A stretch of DNA of 64,000 nucleotides from Serripes groenlandicus (taxonomy: Eukaryota; Mollusca; Bivalvia; Cardiida; Cardiidae), in contig JASEVX010000011.1 of NCBI GenBank assembly GCA_031761405.1, positions 38,729,700-38,793,699 of the forward strand, given 5' to 3'. Under the pieces are notes generated by a model. It saw only the letters and a program-made list of their open reading frames with translations. It made no database searches and had not been told where the DNA came from. Shown here one piece after another: positions 9,947-21,770 of this stretch. Both the position numbers and the translations under genes were made by a program. The first letter of the stretch is position 1; each line of letters opens with the position of its first letter.

Positions 9947-10295
9947 CAGGGGCGTAGCTCCCTTTAGGCGGCACTGTAGACTCGTGCCTACACATTTTTT
10001 CTCAAAATGCTCCCAAAATGCAGCTGCGGCGATAGACATCTGCGTAATGTATCGACCAGATCAGTATGCGCTGTCCGCGCAGACTGATCCGGCCGATACA
10101 TTCCGTCTTAGGGGGATAGATGTATAGAGTAGTGATTCCTGAAACAGAAAATCCACAGAAGGCGAAAAGAGTTTATCCGGGTAGGCCTGTGTGGCATGCT
10201 TAGGCTGATCCGGGTCGATACTTTACGCAGGGTCCACAATGTTGATTTTCTCACGAGACGGCCTACACATTGAGTATTGCAAAGCTACGTCCCTG
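9947..10295. mobile_element. Inverted-repeat element CAGGGGCGTAGC, with target duplication
   Basis: Left end CAGGGGCGTAGCTCC, right end AGCTACGTCCCTG. It is flanked by ATTGT at 9942-9946 and 10296-10300; copy 1 flank has a single ATTGT (2821-2825) in matching sequence, an empty site. The interior (10027-10262) is related to the GAGCCGTCCCGCG element family. The termini look like hAT-type non-autonomous elements, but the 5-bp duplication is short for that. Confidence 0.7.
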
Positions 10296-10786
10296 ATTGT
10301 TGTATACTATACATGCACATTATGTGTTTTATGAGTCGAATCCAAACTGTATTGCATTATTCTTATCTTGCATCGGAAACCTACTTTTTGATGCCTATAG
10401 TAACTAAGATAATAATTATGTTGTTGTTGTAATTATTAATTTTGTTTTTGTTTTGTGTTTGTGGTGGTGGTTGTGAGGATGATGACTAATTATAAATAAT
10501 TCAATGGTTTAATGAACATATTGTTGTTGTTTTTTAAAATGTTTGACAGAAAATATCAGAATTAAACCAAGTTTACAGAGATATGGTGCTATTGTGTTGT
10601 TTTGTATTTCCTTTCCGTTCGTTTCATGTTTTCATGTGATGTATTATTGTATATTGTAATTGATTGTATGTCGATGTACTATGCACAAGTCAAAAGAAAT
10701 AAACAATGTTCTGTTCTGTTCTTATAATATGTCTACTTTGTGTCATTGCCACTTACATACGAACAAATTACAGCTGAAGCCTTGAA

Positions 10787-10792
10787 AATAAA
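10787..10792 (+). other. Candidate polyadenylation signal, copy 2
   Basis: AATAAA conserved in position with 3305-3310; another AATAAA lies at 10698-10703. Confidence 0.3.
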
Positions 10793-10832
10793 AACGATGA
10801 ATCGCCAGTCAAGACAATTATTTGTGTTTGTT

Positions 10833-11140
10833 TGAATGGTGTTTTACGTCGTTTTCAACATTATAACAGTTACATCACGCCGTTCCCTGGATAATGTACC
10901 CGTACTACCGGCGTTATTAATTATTGTGTATTGCTCCTTCACCGATGCTATCACCGCATGCTCGAGTGTTTAGACTAGACGTCATTTCTACCATTTTAAA
11001 AGTAGAAGACATGACTCGACTGGGTATCAAACCCTGGTACAACATATGGAAGTCACTTCTACCATTTTAAAAGTAGATGGCATCATCCGCATGACTCGAC
11101 TTGGGATCAAACCCCGATATCCAACCCACATTACATACGT
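10833..11140 (-). repeat. SINE, paralogue of 3345-3720
   Basis: Same position in the 3' flank of copy 2, with fewer internal tandem units. Confidence 0.5.
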
Positions 11141-12027
11141 TCTAACCACTCTCTCACGAAGACGATCTAATATGCTTACAGATCAAATAAGTTCTTCGGA
11201 ACATGACATAAACTCCTTATCTGAAGTTTTATTATACCCGACCACTTCATGTGGGGAAAGATGATTCGTTAATTTTGAGCGCTATTTCGATTTTCCACAA
11301 TGTTATTATTTTGGTAATAGCCTTATACATGACTTCATTGCATGGCGCTACACGTGGCATGTTCATTGGACAGAACAATTCATGAAATTTTCTATTACGC
11401 TTCGGACGATTAGTTAGGCAGGTTGCGTGTTGAAAAGATCAATGTTTTAGGTGAACGGTGTAGATAAAAATCAAACTGATTACTGGTAGTTTACATGTGC
11501 TTTCCAGAAGTCTTTGTCAAACTGTATATTGGATTAGTTACTAAGCATTGGTATGCACATTGATTTTCAGATATATACTTGTACATTTTCATGAAACATC
11601 TCTCAATAAGAAAACAAAAGTTGCATGCTAGATACTGAGTAAACATTTCTTCCAGTGTGTCTCCTACTACACAAACCATCCCCTCGATGTGGGTGCTCAA
11701 CATACATGCCAGTGTTAACCGGTTTCTTGGAATTCCACAACGAAACGTTTTCCCGAATTAATTAGAGAGTAGCAGTAGGAGAAACTGACATTTAACTTTG
11801 CCACCTCCTTATCTCGGCATTTGATTTTTATATAAATGTCATATACGACAGCTCCAAACATGTTTAATATTTACTTTCTGACTCACAGTTAAACGTTCGC
11901 TTTGATTACCACATCACATGGTGTCATCTTACGAGTATGTTTGGATATGAGCCAGTCCATAATAAAGTGTACAGGTTGGCATTCCTGAAAAGTATCTAAT
12001 ACAACGGCTCTGTCTGATTAGAATAAT

Positions 12028-12288
12028 GAGCCGTCCCGCGAGAAAACCAATATTCTGGACTCTGCGTAAAGTATCGACCCGGATCAGCCTAAGCATGCCA
12101 CACAGGCTTACCTGGATAGAAACATTTCGCCTCCTGCGGATTTTCTGTTTCAGCAATCATTACTTTATACCTCTATCCCCCTGAGACGGAATGTGTCGGC
12201 CCGGATCAGTCTGCGCGGACTGCGCAGGCTGATCTGAGTCGATACATTACACAGAGGCCATAATGTTGATTTTCTCGCGGGACTGCTC
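12028..12288. mobile_element. GAGCCGTCCCGCG inverted-repeat element, copy a
   Basis: About 261 bp. Left end GAGCCGTCCCGCGAGAAAAC; right end reads TTTCTCGCGGGACTGCTC. The inner part has GC-rich subterminal sequence around GTATCGACCCGGATCAGCC. Non-coding. Confidence 0.7.
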
Positions 12289-14280
12289 ATGTAAACATGT
12301 TGACAGAATCCTCTAACAAATGCCTGTAAGTAATCTGTGAACCGTGTAGATCTTGATCAGACTGTGTCGATGCACAGACTGTTCTGCAACTATTAATTAA
12401 TAATTATGTTTATTTGAATAGAAAGCAAATGCTAGATCCTAGATACAGGGTAAACATTTATTTCAGTGTGTCTCCGTTATTAATCTCTCAAACTCCATGA
12501 TGTGGGTACTCAACAGAATAGTCACAATTAGGCGGTTTCTTTAATGACAACATTAGTGGGGCAAAACCATGTCCTCACTTCTTTAACTTTGACATTTTGT
12601 CTTCTTCAAAATGTTATCTACCCGAGTTTAATCAACAAAGGGTGTCAGGATCTGTTTGAATTTGAATATTAGCCAGGGCCTGAGAGAGGGTACCTTACAG
12701 ATTGGCATTTTTTGTAACAGTATTGGTTCAGATCAGCTTAAGCCTTTACAACTGCTCAGTCCGATCGGAATGTACACATGCTGATAGTACCCTCTAACTA
12801 ACTTGTGTACGTAATCTCGGAACAGTGTATATCTTATAAGACTGTGCCGTTGCACATGCTGATACATGTATGCATATATTCTGTTATCAAAGCCAACTCG
12901 TTCCCTTTCTCTTGCACTGGCTCGATTATGGTAGGGTAAATAAATTACCATTTCACGTTCACGCTTCTTTATCTAGGCCTTTCATAAAGTATCTTCTTAA
13001 ACAAATACCTGAGCTCTAAACAAGTTGCGTACTTTTGATCTCAAAACCCTATGTAGGGGGTACTCAAATGAATCACCTCTGTGATACTTTTTTATTTCCC
13101 ACCCACGACCATAGAGTTTATTTGAACAATACGAGAGATAATCAGGGACAGATAAGGGTTGATTCTTCAGTACGGAAATATCTGTCCTCCTCTTCCTGTG
13201 TCCTTAAATCAGCCGATCTCCCCGACAAACCAATTTCTTATAATTGCACCGGGATTAATTTTAGGATCCATTTTTTTCTACTTCTGAAAAATAAGTGTGC
13301 GGCCTTGTCACCCACAAGATAATAAGTTACATGACATAGGACTTAATAAGCCTAATTTCGTTACCATGTGTCCTCTTCTATTAGAAGGAATTAATCAAAC
13401 CACTGCAATTACTGATAGTTGCTTTACCGACCAGTTATTAAAAAAAATATTGAATAAAGTAGAAACATTGTGGCTGAAGAAGATATTGCGCCGCGTGACC
13501 AATTTCTCCTTTAGCCACTATGCTTGAGCAGTCGCCTTCTGCAAATGCGTCAGAAAGCGTGTACACGTGGTAAATGATTAGTATCAACTAGGGGATCTAA
13601 GACGGAGGATCCCAGCGCTATGGCTATCAAAGAGTTATTCGAGGGTTCCCAATAAACATGTCGACGTGTCTATTTTCAGTCTGAAAATTACCCATCGGTT
13701 ACTATAAATAAATAAAAGACCATTCTGGGATAGGCGACATGTTGTTATCAATTAGCCAGCGTCCGATACATTGAGAGTAAGACGTAGTAAATCGAGATGT
13801 TATACTTAAGTTGAACGGCCGAATATGGTCGTTAGGCGATTATTATTGTTTACACGTATCTGAATGATCTATATATTATTTCATATTCGCAATGATAACT
13901 TTGTAGGGTAATAACTTCGCTGAATCTCTATATATCTTAGACAATTGGTTCAAACACGTTTGTTGAAATGTAGCCTTCAATCAGACGGACCATAAGAGAC
14001 GCGTGTGCACACGAACACCGACCTTCGACATAGGCTGGTTCTCATTGTCCAGTGTCCTTCATGTTCAAACAGTAGTGAAGGTCGGTTTTCCTGTGACATT
14101 CGGGCTCTTAACCCTTTCCAACATACTTCACTACTGAAGCAGACGACTTTAAAAAGATATAGGCAAAGTGAAACATGTCATAATTCTATATACATGAGAG
14201 TATATTTATCGAAAACAGTTAAAAACATTGTGGCAAAAGGACAAATGGCTCACTATGTTTTCAAAAGTTGTCTGCTCAGA

Positions 14281-14556
14281 TTGATTGATTAATTGATTGG
14301 GGTTTAACGCCGCTTTTAACAATTTCTCAGTTATATCAGCGCGGCCAGTTCATGCATTTCCTGGTTTTCTCACACCAGTACTCCAAACAACAATCTTCCC
14401 AAGCAACCCGCTGCTTTTTCACATAGACTTAGCCCATTGGTTGAAGACGAATGACGCATGTCGCATTGACTTTTGTCAATCGTCGGAAAGAAAGTTGGCC
14501 GAACCGCCCTGGATTGACAGACCGCGTCGCTACCGGCTGAGCTACCGGGGCTCGGC
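14281..14556 (-). repeat. Full-length SINE with 12-bp target duplication
   Basis: On the minus strand it begins GCCGAGCCCCGGTAGCTCAG (tRNA-like head) and ends in (AATC)n. TGTCTGCTCAGA flanks it at 14269-14280 and 14557-14568. The paralogous empty site is at 5390-5401. The open frame at 14297-14710 runs through it and is not a gene. Confidence 0.85.
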
Positions 14557-14996
14557 TGTCTGCTCAGAAAACGTCTGTTTAAAAAAACATCGGAGGTTAA
14601 TCAGATGTTGTGTACAATCTCCTTCAAAGAAAGAAAAGCGCGACAGATCTATCGGACATTTGTCTCTTTCCTTAATCTACAATTCTGTATGTCCTAAGTT
14701 AAATATGTAGCAGACGACACTCAAACACATTGCAGGGAAAGGGGAAGATATTTCTTATTAGGTGTGAATTTTCGACTTTCCCTATAATTATATAATTGCG
14801 ACGATAATTACAGTGTGTCTCGCAGTTACATGTACGTGTCTATTTTCCATAAGATAAGGTATAACAAGTGTTCCGTTCCTACATATGTCATGACGTATAT
14901 ATATACATTCTAAATTAAGAATAGAAAAACCCAGAACTTTCTAAAATAGAGTGATGCAGTCATGCAGTCTCAAGACCAAGAGCTACGTCAGTAGAA

Positions 14997-15238
14997 TTTT
15001 AATCTTGCTGTATTGTAATATTGCTGTATTGTAATTTTGCTGTATTGTAATCTTGCTGTATTGTTATCTTGCTGTATTGTAATATTGCTATATTGTAATC
15101 TTGCTGTATTGTAATCTTGCTGTATTGTAATATTGCTATATTGTTATCTTGCTGTATTGTAATCTTGCTGTATTGTAATAATTGCTATATTGTAATCTTG
15201 CTGTAATGTAATCGTACTGTTTTGTAATCTTGCTGTTT
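14997..15238. repeat. 16-bp minisatellite upstream of copy 3
   Basis: About 15 tandem copies of TATTGTAATCTTGCTG with variants ATATTGCTG and TTATCTTG. It lies just 5' of the distal conserved block. Confidence 0.85.
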
Positions 15239-15271
15239 CTCCTACGTCTCATTATCATACAGGGATAGATA

Positions 15272-15327
15272 ACATTGACGGGAAAGAAGTAGGGCTACAC
15301 TTCAAATGATTCGCGCTTTCTCTTTAT
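15272..15327 (+). promoter_or_regulatory. Distal conserved block upstream of copy 3
   Basis: ACATTGACGGGAAAGAAGTA then GGGCTACACTT and CTTTCTCTTT, about 306 bp before the ATG, just after the 16-bp minisatellite. Confidence 0.35.
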
Positions 15328-15546
15328 ATGTTTATATGTATAGGTATTTGTATAACATAACAGGATGCAGTAAAGTGAATATTTTACTATGCACAGGATT
15401 GTCTGTATCTTTACAGTAGGGACACCCCTGACACATTTCATAACATGCTAGTTTATTATTTTGGTTTACCAAATATCCACGCACCCTATATATAGAAAAG
15501 AAAGGGAGCGATAATTCGTATTGATTAATAATAGATCTATTGCATT

Positions 15547-15632
15547 CTCACTTAGAAGTGAATCACTTGTGTTTAATTGAAAAATAAATTTCAAGATATT
15601 TAATTACTATAACATACTGACCAAAAGTTATA
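15547..15632 (+). promoter_or_regulatory. Copy 3 proximal promoter (candidate)
   Basis: TCACTTAGAAGTGAA at 15548-15562, ATCACTTGTGTTT, then AATTGAAAAATAAATT about 42 bp before the ATG. Same order as in copies 1, 2 and 5 although copy 3 is subfamily B. Confidence 0.4.
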
Positions 15633-15819
15633 ATGAAACAGATGGGATTCTTACAAAAATACACCATACCGTTGTGTGTGTTATTGTTCCTGTCTGCTAT
15701 AGCTGGGACAAGACGCTGTAAGACTGAACAGTATAAGCATACACTTTTTAAGAAATGTATGCCTTGTGAGGAGATCTGTAAACCTCTTAACAGATCTGTC
15801 TGCCAAACAAACTGCGCAG
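15633..15819 (+). CDS. Copy 3 exon 1: signal peptide and CRD1
   Basis: ATG at 15633 after TTATA, as in copies 1 and 5. Leader with PLCVLLFLSAIAG, module with EQYKHTLFKKCMPC and an N-R-S sequon; donor GCAG|GTGAGT, phase 1. Confidence 0.75.
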
Positions 15820-18473
15820 GTGAGTGAGTTTTTCTTTGTAAAAATCAATAACTATTTATTAAGGACACACAACTAAAGACCATAGCTTTAGATAAGAGGA
15901 ATGTTTCACATTCCTAAATCCTTATTTGCCCGTCAAACCCTATGTTGTGGGTACGCAATAAAATCATCTCAGTGAGACTATTATTTTGAGTACCCACAAC
16001 ATAGGGTTGAATTTTGTCATAAGAGAGCTATTGTTGGAAAAAGACCAGTTTACTCCTCCATATCTAGTCATATGTAAATTCTCGTATTACGATTTATGGA
16101 ATCGTTAACGGACATGTTTTTTAAGTACCCACAACAGTGATTTCAGAGTTCAAATACTGATATATGAATATAATGATTGATTGATTGGTGTTTTACCCCG
16201 CTTTCAACAATGTTTTAGTCATATCACGATGTTTCCTGGAAAAGTTACCAGTACTACTGGCCCGTTTATCCTGACACTAGCCAGTCAGTCTTGATGCTAA
16301 CCCCGCAACCCTGAGCCCATAGGTGGGTAGACACTTCAACCATTTAAAGTCTCTATATGAATATGAAATACGTCCTTTATCTACAGCTCTGTAAATACAC
16401 TGTGACAAGATATGAGCCGCATATCTGACGAATAGGTTTTATTTACGTGTGTATACCACGTGACTTTTACGTCACAAATGCTACGGTGGACAGAAATATT
16501 TTACTTCGGTTTAGAAGTAAAAACAAAGGTAACTTTTTTATTTCTTCATCATTTTTAATGAAACATGGTGCAGTCTACGCCGCTTACAGAGCCCTATCTC
16601 CGGTTTTTCAACGGAGTTTGATTAGTGGTTTAATTTCTTCAAACACTTCGATGAACCTTTTCTCAAAATGTATTAATATCGCCGACAGCCGGAGCATTAT
16701 CAAAACTGGATTTTGAGAACAGGTTCGTCGAAGTGTTTGAAATAACTAGACCACCAATCAAACTCCTGTAAAAACCCGGAGATAGGACATTGTAAGCGGC
16801 GTAGACTTGCGGTTTGAGCTAATAAGGGTTTTGTTGTTCGTTTCTGTTCAGTAGTGGGAAACTTGAATAAAATGCAGTTTTATTTTATTTCCAGACTATG
16901 TGCGGAGCATTACCGCATGTAGTATTGCTCAGTATTGGGAAACACTGTATGGCGCCTGTATCAACTGTACAGTCATTTGTGATCCACCCAGCAGGGACAG
17001 ATGCAAGGAAAAGTGTGGCGGTAAGATTGGAATTATTTAATTTATTTTAGATTTATCTTGTTTCCTTTCATATCACGTCGTACCGGAAATCATACTTAGA
17101 AATTTTCTTGATTGATTGATTTGGGTTTAACGCAGTTTTCAACAATTGTTCAGTCATATTACGGCGGCCAGTTCACCTACCCATGCGTTTCCTGGCATTC
17201 TAATATCAGTACTCAACACAACAAACTTTCCAAGCAACTGGCTACTTTTCCACATAGACCGTAAGCCCATTGGTGAAAGATCAATGTCACAGTGACTTTT
17301 TTCGAACGTCGGAAAGAATGTTGGCCGAGCTGGGATTTGAACTCACAACTCCTTGATTGGCAGCCCGCGTCGCTACCGACTGAGCTAGCGGGGCTCAAGT
17401 TCTTTGTTAAATATTATAAGTTAACGATGTTTATAACAATGAATACACGTTCATATGAAATCAAATTAAATCAGTCTGTTTATTATACATAAGTATGAAA
17501 TTCACAGTATGAAAGCCATATGTTAATGAATACTTCATGCCCCAAAGGCATGTGTAATAATACACATGCGCACATATACATAAGGTAACGTTTAGGACAA
17601 TCAATCTAGGGATCGTGTGTTCGAACCTTGTCGCAGCCATTCATTCCATCCGATGATTGACACAAGTCATTGTGACTAGCGTCATTCGTTAATGGACTAA
17701 ATAATCCATGTTGGAATGTAGCCAGTAACCGTGTAATAATGAGGCAGTACTAGTGCCAGTAAGCCAGGGAAGACAATTCAGGTGACCCGGACGCAGTGAT
17801 ATAACTGAAATACCGATGAAAACCGAACTAAACTACAACATATCAACATGCAAACAGGGGACATAAGGAAGAGTAAACAGGTCTTGCTTCCACGATATCC
17901 CTGTAATCAATAATTGAAACCTATGGTGTGGGTTCTCAAAAGAATCGTCACACTGGGACGATTCTTTTGAGAACCCACTGCATAGGTTTTCTGTGTCAAA
18001 TAACGATTTTTGAACATGCAACAGTCCCTTATCTGGAGCTCTGCATGCACGTTATCATCACATCTCCAACCCCCACCACATACCATCATAATCATCATCG
18101 CAATCACCATCTTTAAAACATGTTAGCACATCAGTATACGAACGTAATGTGTAAACTTATCTTTACAGCCTATATTGGGAATCTTAAACAACTCAATACC
18201 GAAACGCAAACAGTCCCTTACACTACGACAGATACCACACTGACCATAGAAGGATGGATAACGGATCACGTTGCTGTAATCGCATCTGTTGCTGTTACAT
18301 TGAGTATGGCAATCGCCATCATCATTGGTTTATACTATTATCGTTCTAAAAATGCAAAATGTGAAGGGAAAGATTTCACCCGCAGAGGTGATAAAATGTC
18401 GATAGAAGAAATGAGTAACCGGGGTTGCCCAAGTGACGATCCGTTTGTCGAACAAAGACAACATCTAGTTTAA
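15633..18473 (+). CDS. Receptor copy 3: two-CRD BCMA/TACI-like TNF receptor (subfamily B)
   Basis: Exons 15633-15819, 16895-17020 and 18169-18473 join in frame to 205 residues with phase 1 GT-AG introns. Order: signal peptide (about 1-25, cleavage likely near AIAG/T), CRD1 (Cys 29, 42, 45, 49, 57, 61), CRD2 (Cys 71, 84, 87, 91, 99, 103), stalk, transmembrane helix (about 139-162), tail. CRD1 resembles subfamily A, while CRD2 (INCTVICDPPSRDRCKEKC) is the B type shared only with copy 4. Tail SIEEM at 182-186 fits the loose (P/S/A/T)x(Q/E)E TRAF consensus. Introns carry SINEs, foldback elements and a long inverted repeat. Probable surface receptor; ligand unknown. Confidence 0.75.
15936..16008. 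repeat. Foldback hairpin, intron 1 of copy 3
   Basis: AACCCTATGTTGTGGGTACG ... TGAGTACCCACAACATAGGG pair to a long stem. Outer arms with TTAGATAAGAGGA and CTCCTCCATATCTAG suggest a whole element of about 15885-16073. Confidence 0.7.
16172..16355 (-). repeat. SINE fragment, intron 1 of copy 3
   Basis: TGATTGATTGGTGTTTTACC tail and ACCAGTACTACTGGCCCGTT body. Traces lie at the same place in copy 4 (about 22425-22485), so it is older than that duplication. Confidence 0.5.
16573..16806. repeat. Long inverted repeat, intron 1 of copy 3
   Basis: Arms 16573-16670 and 16709-16806 are nearly perfect reverse complements (GTCTACGCCGCTTACA ... TCTCAAAAT) around a 38-nt loop. Absent from intron 1 of copy 4. 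The open frame at 16447-16716 is a by-product. Confidence 0.8.
16895..17020 (+). CDS. Copy 3 exon 2: B-type CRD2
   Basis: A 126-nt phase 1-1 exon after TTTCCAG and before GTAAGA. It encodes DYVRSITAC and a six-cysteine module with QYWETLYGAC. It is one codon longer than the A-type exon, and the sequon has moved to N-C-T between the third and fourth cysteines. Confidence 0.74.
17108..17396 (-). repeat. Full-length SINE, intron 2 of copy 3
   Basis: Minus-strand head CCCCGCTAGCTCAGTCGGTA with box B-like GAGTTCAAATCC; (AATC)-type tail at 17108. Same family as 14281-14556. Confidence 0.7.
17581..17840 (+). repeat. SINE, intron 2 of copy 3
   Basis: Plus strand; T-arm-like GTGTGTTCGAACCTTG. Paralogue at 24007-24270 in copy 4, so it is ancestral. 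Confidence 0.55.
17917..17989. repeat. Foldback hairpin before exon 3 of copy 3
   Basis: AAACCTATGGTGTGGGTTCT ... AGAACCCACTGCATAGGTTT. Paralogue at 24791-24860. Confidence 0.7.
18169..18473 (+). CDS. Copy 3 exon 3: stalk, transmembrane helix, tail
   Basis: Acceptor TTTACAG at 18162-18168. Helix VIASVAVTLSMAIAIIIGL, then YYYRSK and a tail with DKMSIEEMSN. The acceptor side shares GTGTAAACTTATCTTTACAG with copy 4. Confidence 0.75.
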
Positions 18474-21400
18474 CATTTAACTTGGTTAGATTTCGAAAAT
18501 ATACATTCTTATCTCTGTGAAAAAGAGAAAAAACAGAGGACTAGATAAGGAGGGGTAGATATGTATTTCTTGTTTGTTACCTCTCGTAGCAATCAATAAA
18601 ACCCACAACATAGGGCTAGAGGGTCAAATAAGAATTTTAGAATAAGCAAAACTCCCCCTTATCTAGATCTCTTGAAAAACTAAGTATTATTTTAATACAA
18701 CGATTTCAAAAGGAGACATCACTCACCAATAGTATTTTTTGATAACATTTACAAGATTCGTCTGTTGTGAAGGAGTCTTTATCAGGGAAATAGTTAGTGA
18801 TGTTTTACATATTGCTCTAAACTTCGTTCTCATTGATTGATTGTTTGGTGTTAAACGCCGCTTTCAACCATTGTTCAGTTATCTCACGGTGTTTGCTGGT
18901 TAGGTTACCAGTACTACTGGTCCATTTATCCTGACACCAGCCAGACAGTCGTAATGCTAAAACCCGCCACTCTGAGAGCCTAGCAGGACAGTGATTGTTA
19001 CCATTTATAAAGTATTTTGACCTCCCACACCGAGTCGGACGCTTTACCACTACACCGCCGAGGAGGTTTCATTCTTATTGTAAGCAATGAAGTAAATGTA
19101 AAAACATCGTGAACAGTCAATTTAATCACAACAAAGTTGGCATAGGTGGGTGACTACCTCTCCATGATATCACTTAAAAACGTTTAGCCCTTTGGTAATA
19201 AAAAAAATATGTTTAAGATAAACCCTTTCCCTCATTTAGACGCTTTCTGACGCTTCTGCAGCAGGCGAGTTTTGAAAACATTTTGGCTATAGTAGAAATT
19301 GCTCAAAACGAGCAATTTCACCTTTTGCCACAATGTTTTTCAACATTGTTCAGTAATTACTACCTAACTGTTTTCAAAGTGTTTTGCAGATTCGTTGTAT
19401 GTGGGAATTTTATACTGAAGATGATGCTTTTGATAAAGTAACTATTATCGAATGTTATTTATAGATAAAAAAAATCGCTTTTCCTCACAGTATTAAAACA
19501 TTAAAAAGAAACGGTCGATGAAACGGTCGATCGATGCTTATCAGGCCTGAAATGTCAACTTTTTCTTAATCCAGGGGGAAGAGGATCTTTAGTTCTTCTC
19601 AATGCTATCACTTAAAAGGGTCCAGTGCACACTGTATGTGTTTTATACTAAAGATAATGCTTTTGATAATGCACCTATTATCGAATTGTGTTTGTTACTT
19701 TAACAACTAGAATGTAAATAAATTACCATGTGTGTAGATAAGATAAAAAACACACAGATAGGTTCGTAGTGGCAATTGGACAGCGAGGGAGAAAATGACA
19801 GAAAGGATTATAAGAGATATATATGTTATTCACAGAAAAAATAAGTATTGTTGTGTTTTATACATGATACGAGCTCTAGAAAAAATAACCTTAGCAAACT
19901 TATGGCAACTTCAGATAAAGTTTTGTCAGTGCGTTCATGCTATCAGATCCATCTGAAAATGTTTGTTCAAACCCTTTGTGACCAATTAGCCAACAATTAA
20001 GAACACGATTAAAGGTGCTGAACTCCAGATGGAGATCAACATTTTGAAATGATGAGACTTTTGCAAATATTGCTTATTATGACAACAGAGTAAATAATAA
20101 ACAGTTAAAAACTATTTTTAGCAGTAAATGTTGAAAACAAGTTAATTGCATGTCATGACAATGTACAACATTCGGCTTACAGGGTATGTCTACCCAGTAA
20201 AAATGAAGCATACACGATCAATTTAGTTGTGTATTGTACTGGAAAGTGAAATTATTAATCTACTGTTATCCAATAAATACGATTCTAAAACTTCAAGACA
20301 ACTATTGAACATTTTTAAAGTTTTGACTACACTATCTATAATCTGGAGTTTGCACTTGTGTCAGGCTCTACACTTGTTGCAAATGTTCTAGAGTTGTGTT
20401 CGTAGATCAGGGTTCATACATTTTTGTAATGTTAAGTTTGTTTTTATTAATAAAAGTTTGTATAAATCTTTACGTTTGAAATTATTTATTTCACATCTAT
20501 TGAGTAACACTCTCACTAATGTATGCATGCTAGAAACAGAACAAGCAACCAGGCCGAGTTGATGAGAAATTCCAATGGTTGATCCCTACACTATCAAGGG
20601 ATTGGTTTGCGATATATGTAGATGACGATGTCGACAATTATCAACTAAGCCATTTTCCTGTGCCATAGTTGCATAAGCTTGACTTGGATTAAAGGTAGTT
20701 TTCAACATAAGTACAGTTAAATCACAGCAGTCCATGTGTTTCCTGATTTTTGCGCAACGGCACTCCAGACAGTATTCTTCCAATGTAACTGGTTAACTTC
20801 ACATATAGACGCATGCCTCTTTTCACAATGATCTATTGAATAGATGTAATGAAATAGGGTTCCGAAGCATTTACATATGACTCGTACGTTTATTTCCCGA
20901 CACAGTGGATACTTGTTCGTTTCTTTTTTAAGACCGAGGTATTATCTGCCACTGATGACTTTCAGACGACGAAAGTACATATACTTGTTGATACGTGAAT
21001 GCTACATGTACCGTATAAATGGTTATTTTACCAATGTTATTCATAGATCCGATATGCAAATAAGACGCAGTACTATAGCCAATCAAAGTAATCGATATAT
21101 ACTGTCGGGTAAACCTGATTGCCGATCGCGTTTTCTTCATCACAAACAAGTCATGTGATGCATAAGAACCGGGTAGTTCTTTTACGGTTAATTGAATTGG
21201 TTAGTTTGTGATGCACGACGATGGTTGTAGATTTAATATACGATTTCGGATCTAAGAAAAAAGCCATTACACGTCAAAATAAATATGGCCTGTGAAGCGT
21301 CTTATTACGTATTCATTGGCATACACATGTATTTGGTATGGATAGTTTGTCTTTTAATAAATGACTGTCTCAAAATGACGGGACCCAATTTCTTAACAAT

Positions 21401-21700
21401 GAAAAAACATTTCAAGTATAAATTGATCAACTTCAAGTGGAAAAGGTACAAAATGACTTAAGTGACCAATGTATGTTGAGACTTACTAACTATAGTAGAT
21501 TGTGCAAGCAAATCTACTAAAACATGCAGAAGACATTTTCAGGTTGGTATTCTGAGTTAAGTACAGGTAAAACCCAAAGTCTCCTAATTATAGACAGTGC
21601 CTAATATTAGTCGCAAACCCAACAGTTCCTAATTATAGACAGTGACTAATATTAGTCGCGTCAATCGAATTGCGACCTTGTTGTATCTCGAGTGTCTCGG
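18474..21700. other. Intergenic region between copies 3 and 4
   Basis: Paralogous to 25342-29370 in order and sequence. Holds a SINE (18836-19068), a foldback AACCCTTTCC repeat (19221-19440), local repeats of GATAATGCTTTTGATAAAG, and a block at 20560-21150 also present at 28565-29060 and about 43180-43720. No gene is seen. Confidence 0.6.
18836..19068 (-). repeat. SINE after copy 3
   Basis: Minus-strand head CCTCGGCGGTGTAGTGGTAA; tail TTGATTGATTGTTTGGTGTT. Paralogue at 25759-26012. Confidence 0.65.
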
Positions 21701-21714
21701 TATCGGAGAAATCA

Positions 21715-21770
21715 AAATTTGCGGGAGAGTAGTGGGGCTACACTTCAATTGATTTAAGTTTTCTCTTTTC
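21715..21770 (+). promoter_or_regulatory. Distal conserved block upstream of copy 4
   Basis: GCGGGAGAGTAGTGGGGCTA then CACTT and TTTTCTCTTT, about 257 bp before the ATG. It persists although the proximal part of this promoter differs from the other copies. Confidence 0.35.

Larger units (their letters stand above)
9433..14030. other. Intergenic region between copies 2 and 3, left part
   Basis: The first 2 kb parallels the 3' flank of copy 1 (2170-4200). The rest holds the triplicated block, element 12028-12288 and decayed AACCCTTTCC-type repeats (about 13460-13575). No gene is recognised. Confidence 0.6.

Noticed and set aside
14297..14710. 137-codon open frame
   Set aside because: Runs through a reversed SINE and its flank.
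16447..16716. 89-codon open frame
   Set aside because: Produced by the long inverted repeat in intron 1 of copy 3; no domain.
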